64,000 nucleotides of DNA from CAVQUE01 sp046290435 (GTDB lineage Bacteria; Actinomycetota; Acidimicrobiia; Acidimicrobiales; UBA8592): the NCBI GenBank assembly GCA_046290435.1, contig JBKAGO010000052.1:5817-69816 (forward strand). The letters run 5' to 3'. Position numbers and translations under genes: made by a program. Within the stretch, counting starts at the first letter, position 1, and each line of letters begins with the position of its first letter. Below are positions 8,610 through 17,017 of the stretch, piece by piece. The notes beneath the pieces are model-generated. The model made no database searches, was not told the DNA's origin, and saw only the letters and a list, made by a program, of their open reading frames with translations.

Positions 8610-10087
8610 CGCACCAGCACCTCCTCGATGTAGGGGGTCTTGTCGACGAGGTCGGTGGCGGCCCGCTCGCTCATGTTCCACAACGGTCCGGCCAGGAAAG
8701 CGATTGCGATCGTGCCGGCAACTGCGACTCCGGTCACGGCCTGCATCATCACCCAGCGGCTCCCGTCGCGTCCTTCGATGGGCGGCTCGGTGTCGGAACC
8801 CCAGAACACGCCGATCCAGATCTTCGTCATCGACAGCAACGTGAGGACACTACCGGCGAGCGAGACGATCACAATCGCAGTGGAGGCCTCTGCGACACCG
8901 GCGTCGACGAGCGCCAGCTTCGCCGCGAAACCAGAGAACGGCGGGATGCCCGCCAGGCTCAGCGCGGGCAGCGCGAACAGCAGCGCCACCACCGGTGCGC
9001 TGGACGCAAGGGCACCGACGCGCCGCAGCGCGGAGGTGCCGTGACGGTGCTCGATGAGGCCACCGACGAGGAACATCACGGTCTTGACCGGGATCTGGTG
9101 CACGAGGAACAAGATGGCGCCCGCGATGCCTGCGACGGTGAAGAGGCCGAGCCCCATGAGCATGTAGCCGATCTGGCTGATGACGTGGAACGACAGGATG
9201 CGCTTGACGTCGTCCTGAGCGAGGGCGCCGGCGACGCCGACGACCATCGTGAACCCGGCGATCACCAGGATGAGCGGGCCGAGGTCGTCCATGCCGGTCA
9301 ACACGTGGAACCGGATGAGGACGTAGACGCCGATCTTGGTCAACAGCCCGGCGAAGACCGCCGTGATCGTGGTGGGTGCGGTGGGGTAGCTGTCGGGTAG
9401 CCACGAGAACAGCGGGAACATGGCGGCCTTGGTGCCGAACACCACCAGGAACCAGGCCCCGATACCGATGCGGGTGCCGTCGGCGAGTTCGGGGATCCGC
9501 TCGGCGAGCAGCGCCATGTTGACCGTGCCCGTCGCGGCGTACACGAAGGCGACACCCAACAGGAACAGCGTCGACGCGAAGAGATTGATGACCACATAGG
9601 TCATCCCTGCCCGGATCTGCCCTCGCTGGCCCTCGTGGGTCAACAACACGTAGCTCGACACCAAGATGAGTTCGAAGGCAACGAACAAGGTGAAGAGATC
9701 GCCGGTGAGGATGGCCAGGGCCACGCCGCAGGTGAGCACCAACAGGACCGGCCCGACGACCGACGGATCGGCGCCCGCAGGCGTGCCCCGCTGCGCCACC
9801 GAGAACAACTCGACGACGAGAATGGTCGCGAGCGACACCAACAGGACCATCACGGCGAACAGATCCGCCACCAACACGATGCCGAGCTCGGGATCCCAAC
9901 CGCCGACGTGGACCACGACGGTGCCGTTGCGCTCGACCTCGATGAGTAGCCAGGTGGCGAGCGCCGTGACCGCTGCGAGGGTGGCCACGGTGACCGCGTC
10001 GCGCAGCATCGGCAGCCGGTTCGACAGAAAGCCCGCGGCCGCGCCGAGGATGGGGCCCACCACGATGAGCGCGATGACGGCGTTCAC
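8606..10087 (-). CDS. mnhD: Mrp Na+/H+ antiporter subunit D (NuoM/N-like)
   Basis: This 493-residue protein has about 14 membrane helices. It carries the proton-conducting antiporter signatures: FELILVSSYVLLT with its buried Glu, GTKAAMFPLFSWLPDSYPTAPT with the Lys, and DDVKRILSFHVISQIGYM. MnhD forms one of the two main ion-translocating modules of Mrp. The GTG start overlaps the mnhC stop (GTGA). The gene order A-B-C-D is that of group 1 Mrp operons. Confidence 0.94.
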   Translation of the reverse strand: MNAVIALIVVGPILGAAAGFLSNRLPMLRDAVTVATLAAVTALATWLLIEVERNGTVVVHVGGWDPELGIVLVADLFAVMVLLVSLATILVVELFSVAQRGTPAGADPSVVGPVLLVLTCGVALAILTGDLFTLFVAFELILVSSYVLLTHEGQRGQIRAGMTYVVINLFASTLFLLGVAFVYAATGTVNMALLAERIPELADGTRIGIGAWFLVVFGTKAAMFPLFSWLPDSYPTAPTTITAVFAGLLTKIGVYVLIRFHVLTGMDDLGPLILVIAGFTMVVGVAGALAQDDVKRILSFHVISQIGYMLMGLGLFTVAGIAGAILFLVHQIPVKTVMFLVGGLIEHRHGTSALRRVGALASSAPVVALLFALPALSLAGIPPFSGFAAKLALVDAGVAEASTAIVIVSLAGSVLTLLSMTKIWIGVFWGSDTEPPIEGRDGSRWVMMQAVTGVAVAGTIAIAFLAGPLWNMSERAATDLVDKTPYIEEVLVR

Positions 10088-10476
10088 GACGTGGCCTCCG
10101 ATTCGTCGACCACGAAGTCGCCGTCGGTGATGGCCTGCGCGATGCGGATGTCCTCGAGATCGTCCTCGACCAGGTCGTCACCGGTGAGCTGGTGCTGGCG
10201 CCGGGCGAGTGCGAGCAGGAACAGCGTCAGACCGAACGAGATGACGATGGCCGTCAGCGCCAGTGCCTGCGGCAGCGGGTTGGCGGAGTCGGCGATGTCG
10301 GGGCGATCCGCCAGTGGCGGCGAGCCCGAGAGCCCGCCCGCGGCGACCAGCGCGATGACGGCGCCGTGGCCGAGCAACGAGAAGCCGAGCAGGATCCGGC
10401 TCAACGACCGCGCGGTCACCAGGTACACGCCGGTCGCGCAGAGACCGGCCGCACACAGGACGAGCACACCGCTCAT
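10084..10476 (-). CDS. mnhC: Mrp Na+/H+ antiporter subunit C (NuoK-like)
   Basis: The 130-residue protein has three membrane helices and the NuoK/MnhC pattern: ARSLSRILLGFSLLGHGAV, then NPLPQALALTAIVISFG. The C-terminal 40 residues form an acidic tail (TGDDLVEDDLEDIRIAQ) longer than usual for the family. The start overlaps mnhB by ATGA and the stop overlaps mnhD by GTGA. Confidence 0.93.
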   Translation of the reverse strand: MSGVLVLCAAGLCATGVYLVTARSLSRILLGFSLLGHGAVIALVAAGGLSGSPPLADRPDIADSANPLPQALALTAIVISFGLTLFLLALARRQHQLTGDDLVEDDLEDIRIAQAITDGDFVVDESEATS

Positions 10477-10937
10477 GACGACGCCTTCCGGGCTTCGGGC
10501 TTGCGATCTTCGGGGCTGCCGGCGCGGTCCATGCGCGTCGCGCCCAGCCCGTCGAGCACGGCGAAGACCAGGCCCACCACGATGAAGGTCACCCCGAGAT
10601 CGAACACGGCAGCGGTGCCGGTCTTCACCTTGCCGAGCACGGGCACCTCGCCCTCGACGATGACCTGGTCGAGCAGTACCTCTCCGGCGACCAGGGGCCC
10701 GAGGGCGACCCCGCCGGCGATGAAGGCGCCGATCCCGAGCAGGAGCATCGGTGGGACCGGCTTCTGGAGGCCGGCGACCGTCCGCAGCGCGAAGACGGCG
10801 CCGAGCATCAGACCGGCTGCGAACCCGCCACCGGGGCGGTTGTGGCCGGCGAAGAACAGGAACACCGCGATCAGGATCGCCAGTGGGCTCGCGGCGCGGA
10901 TGCCGAGGACCACGATGGGTGAGCGGGCGTCGATCAT
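10473..10937 (-). CDS. mnhB: Mrp Na+/H+ antiporter subunit B
   Basis: This 154-residue protein contains the MnhB domain, with four membrane helices and the diagnostic loop FAGHNRPGGGFAAGL. The start is the ATG at 10937 overlapping the mnhA stop (ATGA). The longer open frame upstream is an mnhA shadow. The C-terminus is charged (RMDRAGSPEDRKPEARK) and cytoplasmic. Confidence 0.93.
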   Translation of the reverse strand: MIDARSPIVVLGIRAASPLAILIAVFLFFAGHNRPGGGFAAGLMLGAVFALRTVAGLQKPVPPMLLLGIGAFIAGGVALGPLVAGEVLLDQVIVEGEVPVLGKVKTGTAAVFDLGVTFIVVGLVFAVLDGLGATRMDRAGSPEDRKPEARKASS

Positions 10938-13201
10938 GAGGTCCGTTCCTCCACGGTCTCGTGGCGACCCGCTTGGACCAGGGCGATCATCCCGATGGCC
11001 ACCACGGCCAGGACCAGGATCTCGCCAAGAGTGTCGAGCGCACGGATGTCGGTGAGGATGACGTTGACGATGTTGTTGCCGCCACCTTCGTCGGCGCCCT
11101 GCGCGACGAGTTCGCCGATGGGGGGCTCCCCGGTGGGCGCATAGGCCGCCGAGGTGAGCCCGACGGTGACGGCGCCGCCCACGAGCAGTCCGGCGACCAT
11201 ACGCACGCCTCTCCACACCCGACCGGCGGGCGGGAAGCTGCGGTTGAGGTGACCGAGACCGACCACGAATCCGACGACCACCACCATCTCGACGAGTAGC
11301 TGGGTGAGCGCGAGGTCGGGTGCGCCGTGGGCGACGAAGATACCGGTGACGGCGAGACCCACCGCGCCGAGCGCCAGGGCGGCACCCAGACGGGAGCCCA
11401 GGAAGATCGTGACGAACGAGGCGGCGACGACCGCGGCCGCCACGGCGAGCTGCGCCGGGCTGTCGGTCCAGACGAGGTCACCGAAGTCGATGGACCACAG
11501 GAACGGCGTCGCAGCGATGGCGGCGATGGTGGCCATCGTGGCCACGTACACGGGCAGCGAACCGTGTTGGACGGTGGCGGCGACGCGGCGGGACACCTTG
11601 ACGATGCCGTCGATGCCGCCGTCGGCGACCCGGGCGCCGAGGGGACGTGGAACCGACTCGGGCGTCAACCGGCGTGCCAGCAGGAGGCCGAGCGCGACGC
11701 CGAGGGCGACGATGATGACCGAGGCGATGAAGGCATCGGTGAAGCCCGGCCAGCGCTTGAGCTCGTAGACATCGGACTTGGCGTTGAGCTCGGTGGCTGC
11801 GGGGATGACGATCTCGTTGATGGCCCCGAGGAGGGCGAAGCCACCCAGGCTGATCGCTGCCAGCAGCACCGGTGGGGCGGTCATGAGCGGACGGCGGGGA
11901 GCGACCTCGGTCGCCTCACCGCTGTCGCCGAAGACCCCGATCAGGAAACGCAGCGTGTACGCGACCGTGAGCACGGAGCCGCCCATGACCCCGGCCGACA
12001 ACACGACGCGTTCGAACCCGCTGAAGCCGAGGACGGCCTCGACCGCTGCCTCTTTCGCAGGGAAGCCCAGCAGCGGCGGGATGCCCGCCATCGACGCACC
12101 GGAGATGACGGCGACCCAGAACGCGACCGGCATCGATCGGCGCAGGCCCGAGAGCTTGGTGACGTCGCGTGTGCCGGTGCGGACGTCGATCTCTCCGACC
12201 ACCATGAACAACGCAGCCTTGAAGACGGCGTGGGCGACGAGGATGGACGTCGCGGCGAAGGTCGCCTTCCCGCTGCCCATCGAGAACAGGGCGATGAGCA
12301 GGCCGAGTTGGGAGACGGTGCCCCAGGCGAGGATCAGCTTGGCGTCGACGTGGCGCAGCGCCCCGATGGCTCCCCAGAGCATCGACACGAGGCCGAGGGT
12401 GACCCCGATGGGCTTCCACAGGCTGGCGTCGGAGAGGGCGGGGGCGAGGATGCCGACGAGCAGCACACCGGCCTTCACCATCGTCGCCGAGTGCAGGTAG
12501 GCGCTGACCGGTGTGGGTGCAGCCATGGCGCCGGGCAGCCAGACGTGGAACGGGAACTGGGCCGACTTGGTGGCGGCGCCGGCCATGACGCAGATGGCGA
12601 CGACCGACGCCGCGGTGCCCGAGATCGGCTCCATCTGGCTGATGTACGCGGTGCCGGTCTCGTCGACCAGCAGCACCAGCCCGCCCATGAGGGCGAGGCC
12701 GCCTGCCACGGTCAGCACGAGCGCACGCCGGGCAGCGGTCGTGGCGGCGGGGTCGTAGCTCTTGAAACCGACCAGCAGGAACGACGTGATGGAGGTGAGC
12801 TCCCAGAACAGGAACAGCGACCACACCGTCTCGGCCCAGACCAGGCCCAACATGGCGGTGGAGAAGGCGAGCAGGGTGGCGGCGAAGCGTCCGAGACCCT
12901 TGGCATCGGGACCGAAGTAGCCGGCTGCGTAGATGAAGACGAGAGCGCCGATGCCCGACACCAGCAGGGTCATGACCGCGGCGACCTGGTCGACCTGGAA
13001 GCCGATGGCGAGGTCGAGGCCGCTCACCCAGTCGTATTCGGCGGTGGCGACGTCGTCGGCGCCGAGGCGGGTCGCGCCCCATACCGCCGTCGCCGAGGTT
13101 GGGACCGCGGCGACGAGGAATGACAAACGGCCCAGGCGCGCGCCGGCCAACGCGATGACGATGCAGCCGAGGAGATGCGCGCCGAGCAGAGCCCAGATCA
13201 T
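10934..13201 (-). CDS. mnhA: Mrp Na+/H+ antiporter subunit A (NuoL-like)
   Basis: This 755-residue protein has about 20 membrane helices: a NuoL-like antiporter domain (about residues 60-480; WELTSITSFLLVGFKSY, ATKSAQFPFHVWLPGAMAAPTPVSAYLHSATMVKAG, DAKLILAWGTVSQLG) and a MrpA C-terminal domain (GAPDLALTQLLVEMVVVVGFV and NIVNVILTDIRALDTLGEI). It is slightly shorter than many MrpA proteins. As the first gene of the run it carries the promoter: TAGGCT lies seven bases before the ATG with no ribosome binding site, so the mRNA is probably leaderless. It diverges from the NuoF-like gene. Confidence 0.94.
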   Translation of the reverse strand: MIWALLGAHLLGCIVIALAGARLGRLSFLVAAVPTSATAVWGATRLGADDVATAEYDWVSGLDLAIGFQVDQVAAVMTLLVSGIGALVFIYAAGYFGPDAKGLGRFAATLLAFSTAMLGLVWAETVWSLFLFWELTSITSFLLVGFKSYDPAATTAARRALVLTVAGGLALMGGLVLLVDETGTAYISQMEPISGTAASVVAICVMAGAATKSAQFPFHVWLPGAMAAPTPVSAYLHSATMVKAGVLLVGILAPALSDASLWKPIGVTLGLVSMLWGAIGALRHVDAKLILAWGTVSQLGLLIALFSMGSGKATFAATSILVAHAVFKAALFMVVGEIDVRTGTRDVTKLSGLRRSMPVAFWVAVISGASMAGIPPLLGFPAKEAAVEAVLGFSGFERVVLSAGVMGGSVLTVAYTLRFLIGVFGDSGEATEVAPRRPLMTAPPVLLAAISLGGFALLGAINEIVIPAATELNAKSDVYELKRWPGFTDAFIASVIIVALGVALGLLLARRLTPESVPRPLGARVADGGIDGIVKVSRRVAATVQHGSLPVYVATMATIAAIAATPFLWSIDFGDLVWTDSPAQLAVAAAVVAASFVTIFLGSRLGAALALGAVGLAVTGIFVAHGAPDLALTQLLVEMVVVVGFVVGLGHLNRSFPPAGRVWRGVRMVAGLLVGGAVTVGLTSAAYAPTGEPPIGELVAQGADEGGGNNIVNVILTDIRALDTLGEILVLAVVAIGMIALVQAGRHETVEERTS

Positions 13202-13208
13202 GGGGCGG

Positions 13209-13214
13209 AGCCTA
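13209..13214 (-). promoter_or_regulatory. -10 box of mnhA and the Mrp-DAB run (leaderless)
   Basis: TAGGCT on the minus strand lies seven bases before the mnhA ATG at 13201. It is the only recognisable promoter for the 12-gene run. Confidence 0.5.
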
Positions 13215-13264
13215 GGAGGGGGGAGGGGTGTTGGTCGCGCATACTCAGGCTGTATCGGCGTCTC

Positions 13265-13301
13265 GACATCGCAATTGAGATGCAGACATCGCAATTGCGA
13301 T
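13265..13301. promoter_or_regulatory. Operator-like direct repeat with perfect palindrome
   Basis: GACATCGCAATTG occurs at 13265-13277 and again at 13285-13297, exactly 20 bases apart, about two helical turns. The second copy extends into the perfect 14-base palindrome ATCGCAATTGCGAT (13288-13301); the first is an imperfect version (ATCGCAATTGAGAT). TATTGA also repeats at 13321 and 13335. The spacer is markedly AT-rich for this genome and separates mnhA from the divergent NuoF-like gene. A dimeric regulator binding two adjacent sites is the likely reading. Confidence 0.55.
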
Positions 13302-13351
13302 CAATACTGCCGAATAAGCCTATTGAAACTTGCGTATTGAGACACACACGT

Positions 13352-13357
13352 TAGGTT
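13352..13357 (+). promoter_or_regulatory. -10 box of the NuoF-like gene (leaderless)
   Basis: TAGGTT lies six bases before the ATG at 13364. This favours that start over the GTG at 13358, which abuts the box. Confidence 0.45.
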
Positions 13358-13363
13358 GTGTTC

Positions 13364-14776
13364 ATGGTGACCCGAACCGTTCACGCCCTTCCCCCCGAGC
13401 CCATCGCGACGATGGCCGACTTCGTCGCCGCCGGGGGCACGCGCGGGCTCGACGCCGCCAGACGGTTGGGTCCCGACGGTGTCATCGACGAGATCACCGC
13501 AGCCGGCGTCCGCGGCCGGGGCGGGGCCGGCTTCCCCACCGGCATCAAGTGGCGGAGCCTTCGAGACGGTACCGACCACACCGACGACACGTTCGTGGTG
13601 ATCAATGCCGCCGAGGGCGAGCCCGGCACCTTCAAGGACCGGGCCCTGCTGCGCCGCAACCCCTACCTCGTCCTCGAGGGCGCGTTGATCGCGGCCAACA
13701 CGCTCGGGGCGACGCACGTGGTGGTCGCGACCAAGGCCCGGTACACCGCCGAGATCGCCGCCGTCGAGCGAGCCACCCGTGAATTCGCCGACGCCGGCCT
13801 CAGCGACGGCATCGACGTGGCCATCGTCGGCGGCCCGGATCACTACCTGTTCGGTGAGGAGACTGCGCTGCTCGAGGTCGTCGAGGGCGAAGAACCGCTC
13901 CCCCGCCACCTCCCGCCCTACCACTACGGGCTGTTCACCACGTCGCCCCAGCTCGGGTGGTCGGCCGGCACCGACGCCTCGACCACCGGGCCCACGATGC
14001 TCAGCTCCAACCCTGCGCTGGTCAACAACGTCGAGACCTATGCCCACGTCGCGCTCGTCTGTCGCCACGGTGCGGACTGGTACCGGTCGATGGGTTCGAC
14101 GGAGTCACCGGGCCCGACCATCGTGACGATCACCGGTGACGTCGAACGGGCTGTGGTGACCGAGGTCTCGCTCGGTGCGCCGCTGGCCGAGGCGATCGAC
14201 GAGCTCGCCGGCGGCGTACGCAGTGGCCGTGCGGTCAAGGCCGTGTTCTCCGGCGTCGCCAACCCGGCCCTGCCCGCCGACCGTATCGACGCGCCGATCA
14301 GCTACGAGGGCATGGCCGCGGCCGGCGCCGGCATGGGCAGCGCCGGGTTCATCGTCTACGACGACACCCGCAACATCGTCGACGTCGCCTATCGCCTGTC
14401 GATGTTCCTCCACGTCGAGTCCTGCGGGCAGTGCAACCCGTGCAAGACCGGCACCCAGGCGATCACGGCCGCACTCGAACGCATCGTCGACGGCCGCGGC
14501 GACGTTGCCGCCATCGATGCCATCCGCAGCCGCCTCCGCACCGTCACCGACGCGAGCCGGTGTTATCTGCCCACCCAGGAACAGCGCCTGGTCGCCAGCG
14601 TGTTCGAGCACTTCCCCGACGACGTCGAGGAGCGCCTCCGCGGTTTCCGGGGCGACCTCGACATCCCCATCCCGAAGATCGCCGACATCACCGACGGCGT
14701 CGCAGTGCTCGACGAGCAGGCCGCCCACAAGCGCCCCGACTGGACCTACGCCGAGACCGTGGTCCGCCTCGGCTGA
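13364..14776 (+). CDS. NuoF-like NADH-binding flavoprotein, orphan
   Basis: This 470-residue protein matches the 51-kDa subunit of complex I: the FMN/NADH glycine-rich loop GRGGAGFPTGIKW (about residue 51), AAEGEPGTFKDR, an SLBB domain, and the C-terminal 4Fe-4S motif C354-x2-C357-x2-C360 with C400 further on. No other nuo subunits flank it, so it is not the complex I operon copy. Stand-alone versions serve as NADH dehydrogenase modules of other redox complexes. Lying divergent from the Mrp-DAB run across a shared operator, it may be co-regulated with that run; its electron acceptor is unknown. Confidence 0.88.
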   Translation: MVTRTVHALPPEPIATMADFVAAGGTRGLDAARRLGPDGVIDEITAAGVRGRGGAGFPTGIKWRSLRDGTDHTDDTFVVINAAEGEPGTFKDRALLRRNPYLVLEGALIAANTLGATHVVVATKARYTAEIAAVERATREFADAGLSDGIDVAIVGGPDHYLFGEETALLEVVEGEEPLPRHLPPYHYGLFTTSPQLGWSAGTDASTTGPTMLSSNPALVNNVETYAHVALVCRHGADWYRSMGSTESPGPTIVTITGDVERAVVTEVSLGAPLAEAIDELAGGVRSGRAVKAVFSGVANPALPADRIDAPISYEGMAAAGAGMGSAGFIVYDDTRNIVDVAYRLSMFLHVESCGQCNPCKTGTQAITAALERIVDGRGDVAAIDAIRSRLRTVTDASRCYLPTQEQRLVASVFEHFPDDVEERLRGFRGDLDIPIPKIADITDGVAVLDEQAAHKRPDWTYAETVVRLG

Positions 14777-14782
14777 GCGCAC

Positions 14783-14804
14783 GAGCCGCGCGGCCGGTCG
14801 GCTC
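14783..14804. terminator. Hairpin between convergent genes
   Basis: Six-base arms GAGCCG and CGGCTC flank a GC-rich loop between the stops of the NuoF-like gene and the antiporter. There is no T-tract, as is common in high-GC genomes. Confidence 0.35.
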
Positions 14805-16929
14805 AGTGCCGGCCGGACCAGCCGACCGGGGTCACGACCACCACGACGGTGGCCGGGCACACGTCGAGGAGGTGGCTGACGACCGGGCCGAGGTAGGTGC
14901 CCTCGGGGGTCTGGCGCAAGGTGGCGCCGACGACCACGAGGTCGACCTCTTCCTCCACGGCGATGCGGGCCAGCTCGCCGGGGATCGACTCCGCCCGGCG
15001 GGCGCGGGTGGAGACACGACCGGCACCCGCCAGCACCGCCGTGTCCGATGCGGTCCGCAGCAGCGGATCGGCCATGGCGAGCTCGACCGCCGTGTCGTCG
15101 CCACCGAAATCGAACGAGATCGCCGGCGCCGGGTCGAGGTGGGTGAGCACCAGCTCGGTACCGATGCGGGCGGACAGCGCCGAGGCCACTTCCTGCGCGG
15201 CTCGGCTGTTCATCGACCCGGTGACCGGCACCAGCGCCTTCGTGAAGACCCCGGGCAGCGAGCGTCCCGACATTCGCTCGCCCCGGACCAGGACCACCGG
15301 CATCGTGGCAGCCGCGAGGACGGCATCGACCTCGGCAGGAATGGCGGGCTCGCCGGGCCGGTCGGCGAGGCCGATGAACACCACGCCATGGCCCCGGTTG
15401 GCTTCGGTCAACACCGCTGCCGCCTCGGCGCTGCCGTCGTGGCGCACCATGCGCATGTTGCGCTCGCCGAGCACGTTCTGCACGGCACCCAACTCGGGCG
15501 TGTCCTCGGGCCCGGCGACGACGGTCACGGGCGCCTCGGCGGGCCAGCACAGGTCCAACAGCTGGGAGGCCACGATCGACGGGGTCTCGCCGCGGCTGGC
15601 GAGCATCGGCGGGCGATCGGAGATGATGACCCGGTTCCGGGCGGCTTTCTCCGCCTCGAGGCGGAACTGTTCGTCGGGTGTGCCCTGCCAGTCGGCCAAC
15701 ACGATCCGCAGCAGCGGCGGCGCCGCCAGCGACGTCACGATCGCCATGACCACGATGACGCCATAGGAGGCGTCGTTGAGGACGCCGATGCTCAGACCGA
15801 CGGAGGCGATCACGATCTCGAGCGCCCCACGGGCGTTGAGTGCGACACCGAGCGCCAGACCCTCACGGGGAGGCAGGCCTCCCGCGCGGGCACCCACGAT
15901 GCTGCCGACGAACTTCGTGATGCTGGCGACGACGACGATGATCACGCTCCACACCGCGACGGTGGGATCGGTGAAGACACCGAGGTCGACCTTGAGACCG
16001 GCCGTGGCGAAGAACAACGGGGCCAGGATCCCGTGGGCGACGGTTTCGATCAGACGCAGCACCCGCTCGTCACGCCAGGTCGACCGACCGATGACCAGCC
16101 CGGCCACGAATGCACCGAGAACGGCTTCGACGCCCATCCACTGGGTGAGCGCCCCGGCGCCCATGATGATGCCGATCACCAGGGTCGTCGGCGACGTGTT
16201 GGTCGTCGAGGCCGACGCCACCGACCGCAGCGCCGCATCGACGAGACGCTGGCCGACGGTGAGGGCGAGGACGAGGAACGCAGCGACGCCGCCGATCTGC
16301 AACACGAGATCGATCGCATCGACCCCACCGGCCGCAGCGAGTCCGGCCACCAGACCGAGCAGGATCCAGCCGACCACGTCGTTCGCCATGGCTGCGGCCA
16401 GGATCAGCTGACCGACGTTTCGGCGGATGAGATCGAGCTCGCCCAACACCCGAGCCACGACCGGCAACGACGAGATGCTCAACGCGACCGCCAGGAAGGC
16501 AGCGAAGACGAACGTGGTGGCCTCGGGCCCGAAGAGCTCGTCGGGAATCGCGAACCCGGTGGCGAACCCGACCACCAACGGCACCAGGAGGCTGCCCGCG
16601 GTGACGAACAACGCCGGACGCCCGAGCCGGCGCAACACACCCAGGTCGGACTCGAACCCCGTAGCTGCCAACAGGAGCAGCAACCCGATCCAGGCGACCC
16701 CGTAGAGCATCGCGCCCTGGACCTCGGTGCTCGGGAACAGCCAGTCGCTCACGTCGGGGGCGATCCGCCCCAGGATCGACGGTCCGGCCACGACGCCGGC
16801 GAGCAGTTCTCCCACCACCGCCGGCTGCCCGATACGGCCGAGGAGCCAGCCGAGCGCCCGCGCCACGATCAGCAGCGCCAGGATCTGGCACATGAACACG
16901 AGGACCTCGTGTTCGCCCGGGGCGATCAA
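14803..16929 (-). CDS. CPA2 cation/proton antiporter with universal stress domain
   Basis: This 708-residue protein joins a Na+/H+ exchanger domain of about 12-13 helices (residues 10-400) to a C-terminal universal stress protein region (about 435-700). The exchanger part shows VGELLAGVVAGPSILG near the N-terminus and the MANDVVGWIL helix with the paired Asn-Asp of the transport site. The Usp part has the terminal VVVGATLRQTPEGTYLGPVVSHLL that resembles the nucleotide-binding G-x2-G-x9-G(S/T) loop. It probably exchanges K+ or Na+ for H+ with cytoplasmic nucleotide control. The start is a TTG; no better in-frame start was found. Confidence 0.88.
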   Translation of the reverse strand: MIAPGEHEVLVFMCQILALLIVARALGWLLGRIGQPAVVGELLAGVVAGPSILGRIAPDVSDWLFPSTEVQGAMLYGVAWIGLLLLLAATGFESDLGVLRRLGRPALFVTAGSLLVPLVVGFATGFAIPDELFGPEATTFVFAAFLAVALSISSLPVVARVLGELDLIRRNVGQLILAAAMANDVVGWILLGLVAGLAAAGGVDAIDLVLQIGGVAAFLVLALTVGQRLVDAALRSVASASTTNTSPTTLVIGIIMGAGALTQWMGVEAVLGAFVAGLVIGRSTWRDERVLRLIETVAHGILAPLFFATAGLKVDLGVFTDPTVAVWSVIIVVVASITKFVGSIVGARAGGLPPREGLALGVALNARGALEIVIASVGLSIGVLNDASYGVIVVMAIVTSLAAPPLLRIVLADWQGTPDEQFRLEAEKAARNRVIISDRPPMLASRGETPSIVASQLLDLCWPAEAPVTVVAGPEDTPELGAVQNVLGERNMRMVRHDGSAEAAAVLTEANRGHGVVFIGLADRPGEPAIPAEVDAVLAAATMPVVLVRGERMSGRSLPGVFTKALVPVTGSMNSRAAQEVASALSARIGTELVLTHLDPAPAISFDFGGDDTAVELAMADPLLRTASDTAVLAGAGRVSTRARRAESIPGELARIAVEEEVDLVVVGATLRQTPEGTYLGPVVSHLLDVCPATVVVVVTPVGWSGRH

Positions 16930-17017
16930 CGCGACGGAAGCGATAGGCCAGATGGTAGATGCTGAACGCTCCGATCCAACGTCTGCACTCCCGGGGGCCG
17001 GGGCCCGTGGGCCTCGG

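Noticed and set aside
11327..13123. Long plus-strand frame opposite mnhA
   Set aside because: Composition is Gly/Asp/Arg/His-rich without motifs, and it lies fully antisense to a well-supported membrane gene; it is a GC-skew artefact.
14431..16965. Plus-strand frame of 844 residues
   Set aside because: It is antisense to the CPA2 antiporter-Usp gene and rich in His/Arg/Gln/Asp repeats typical of shadow frames.
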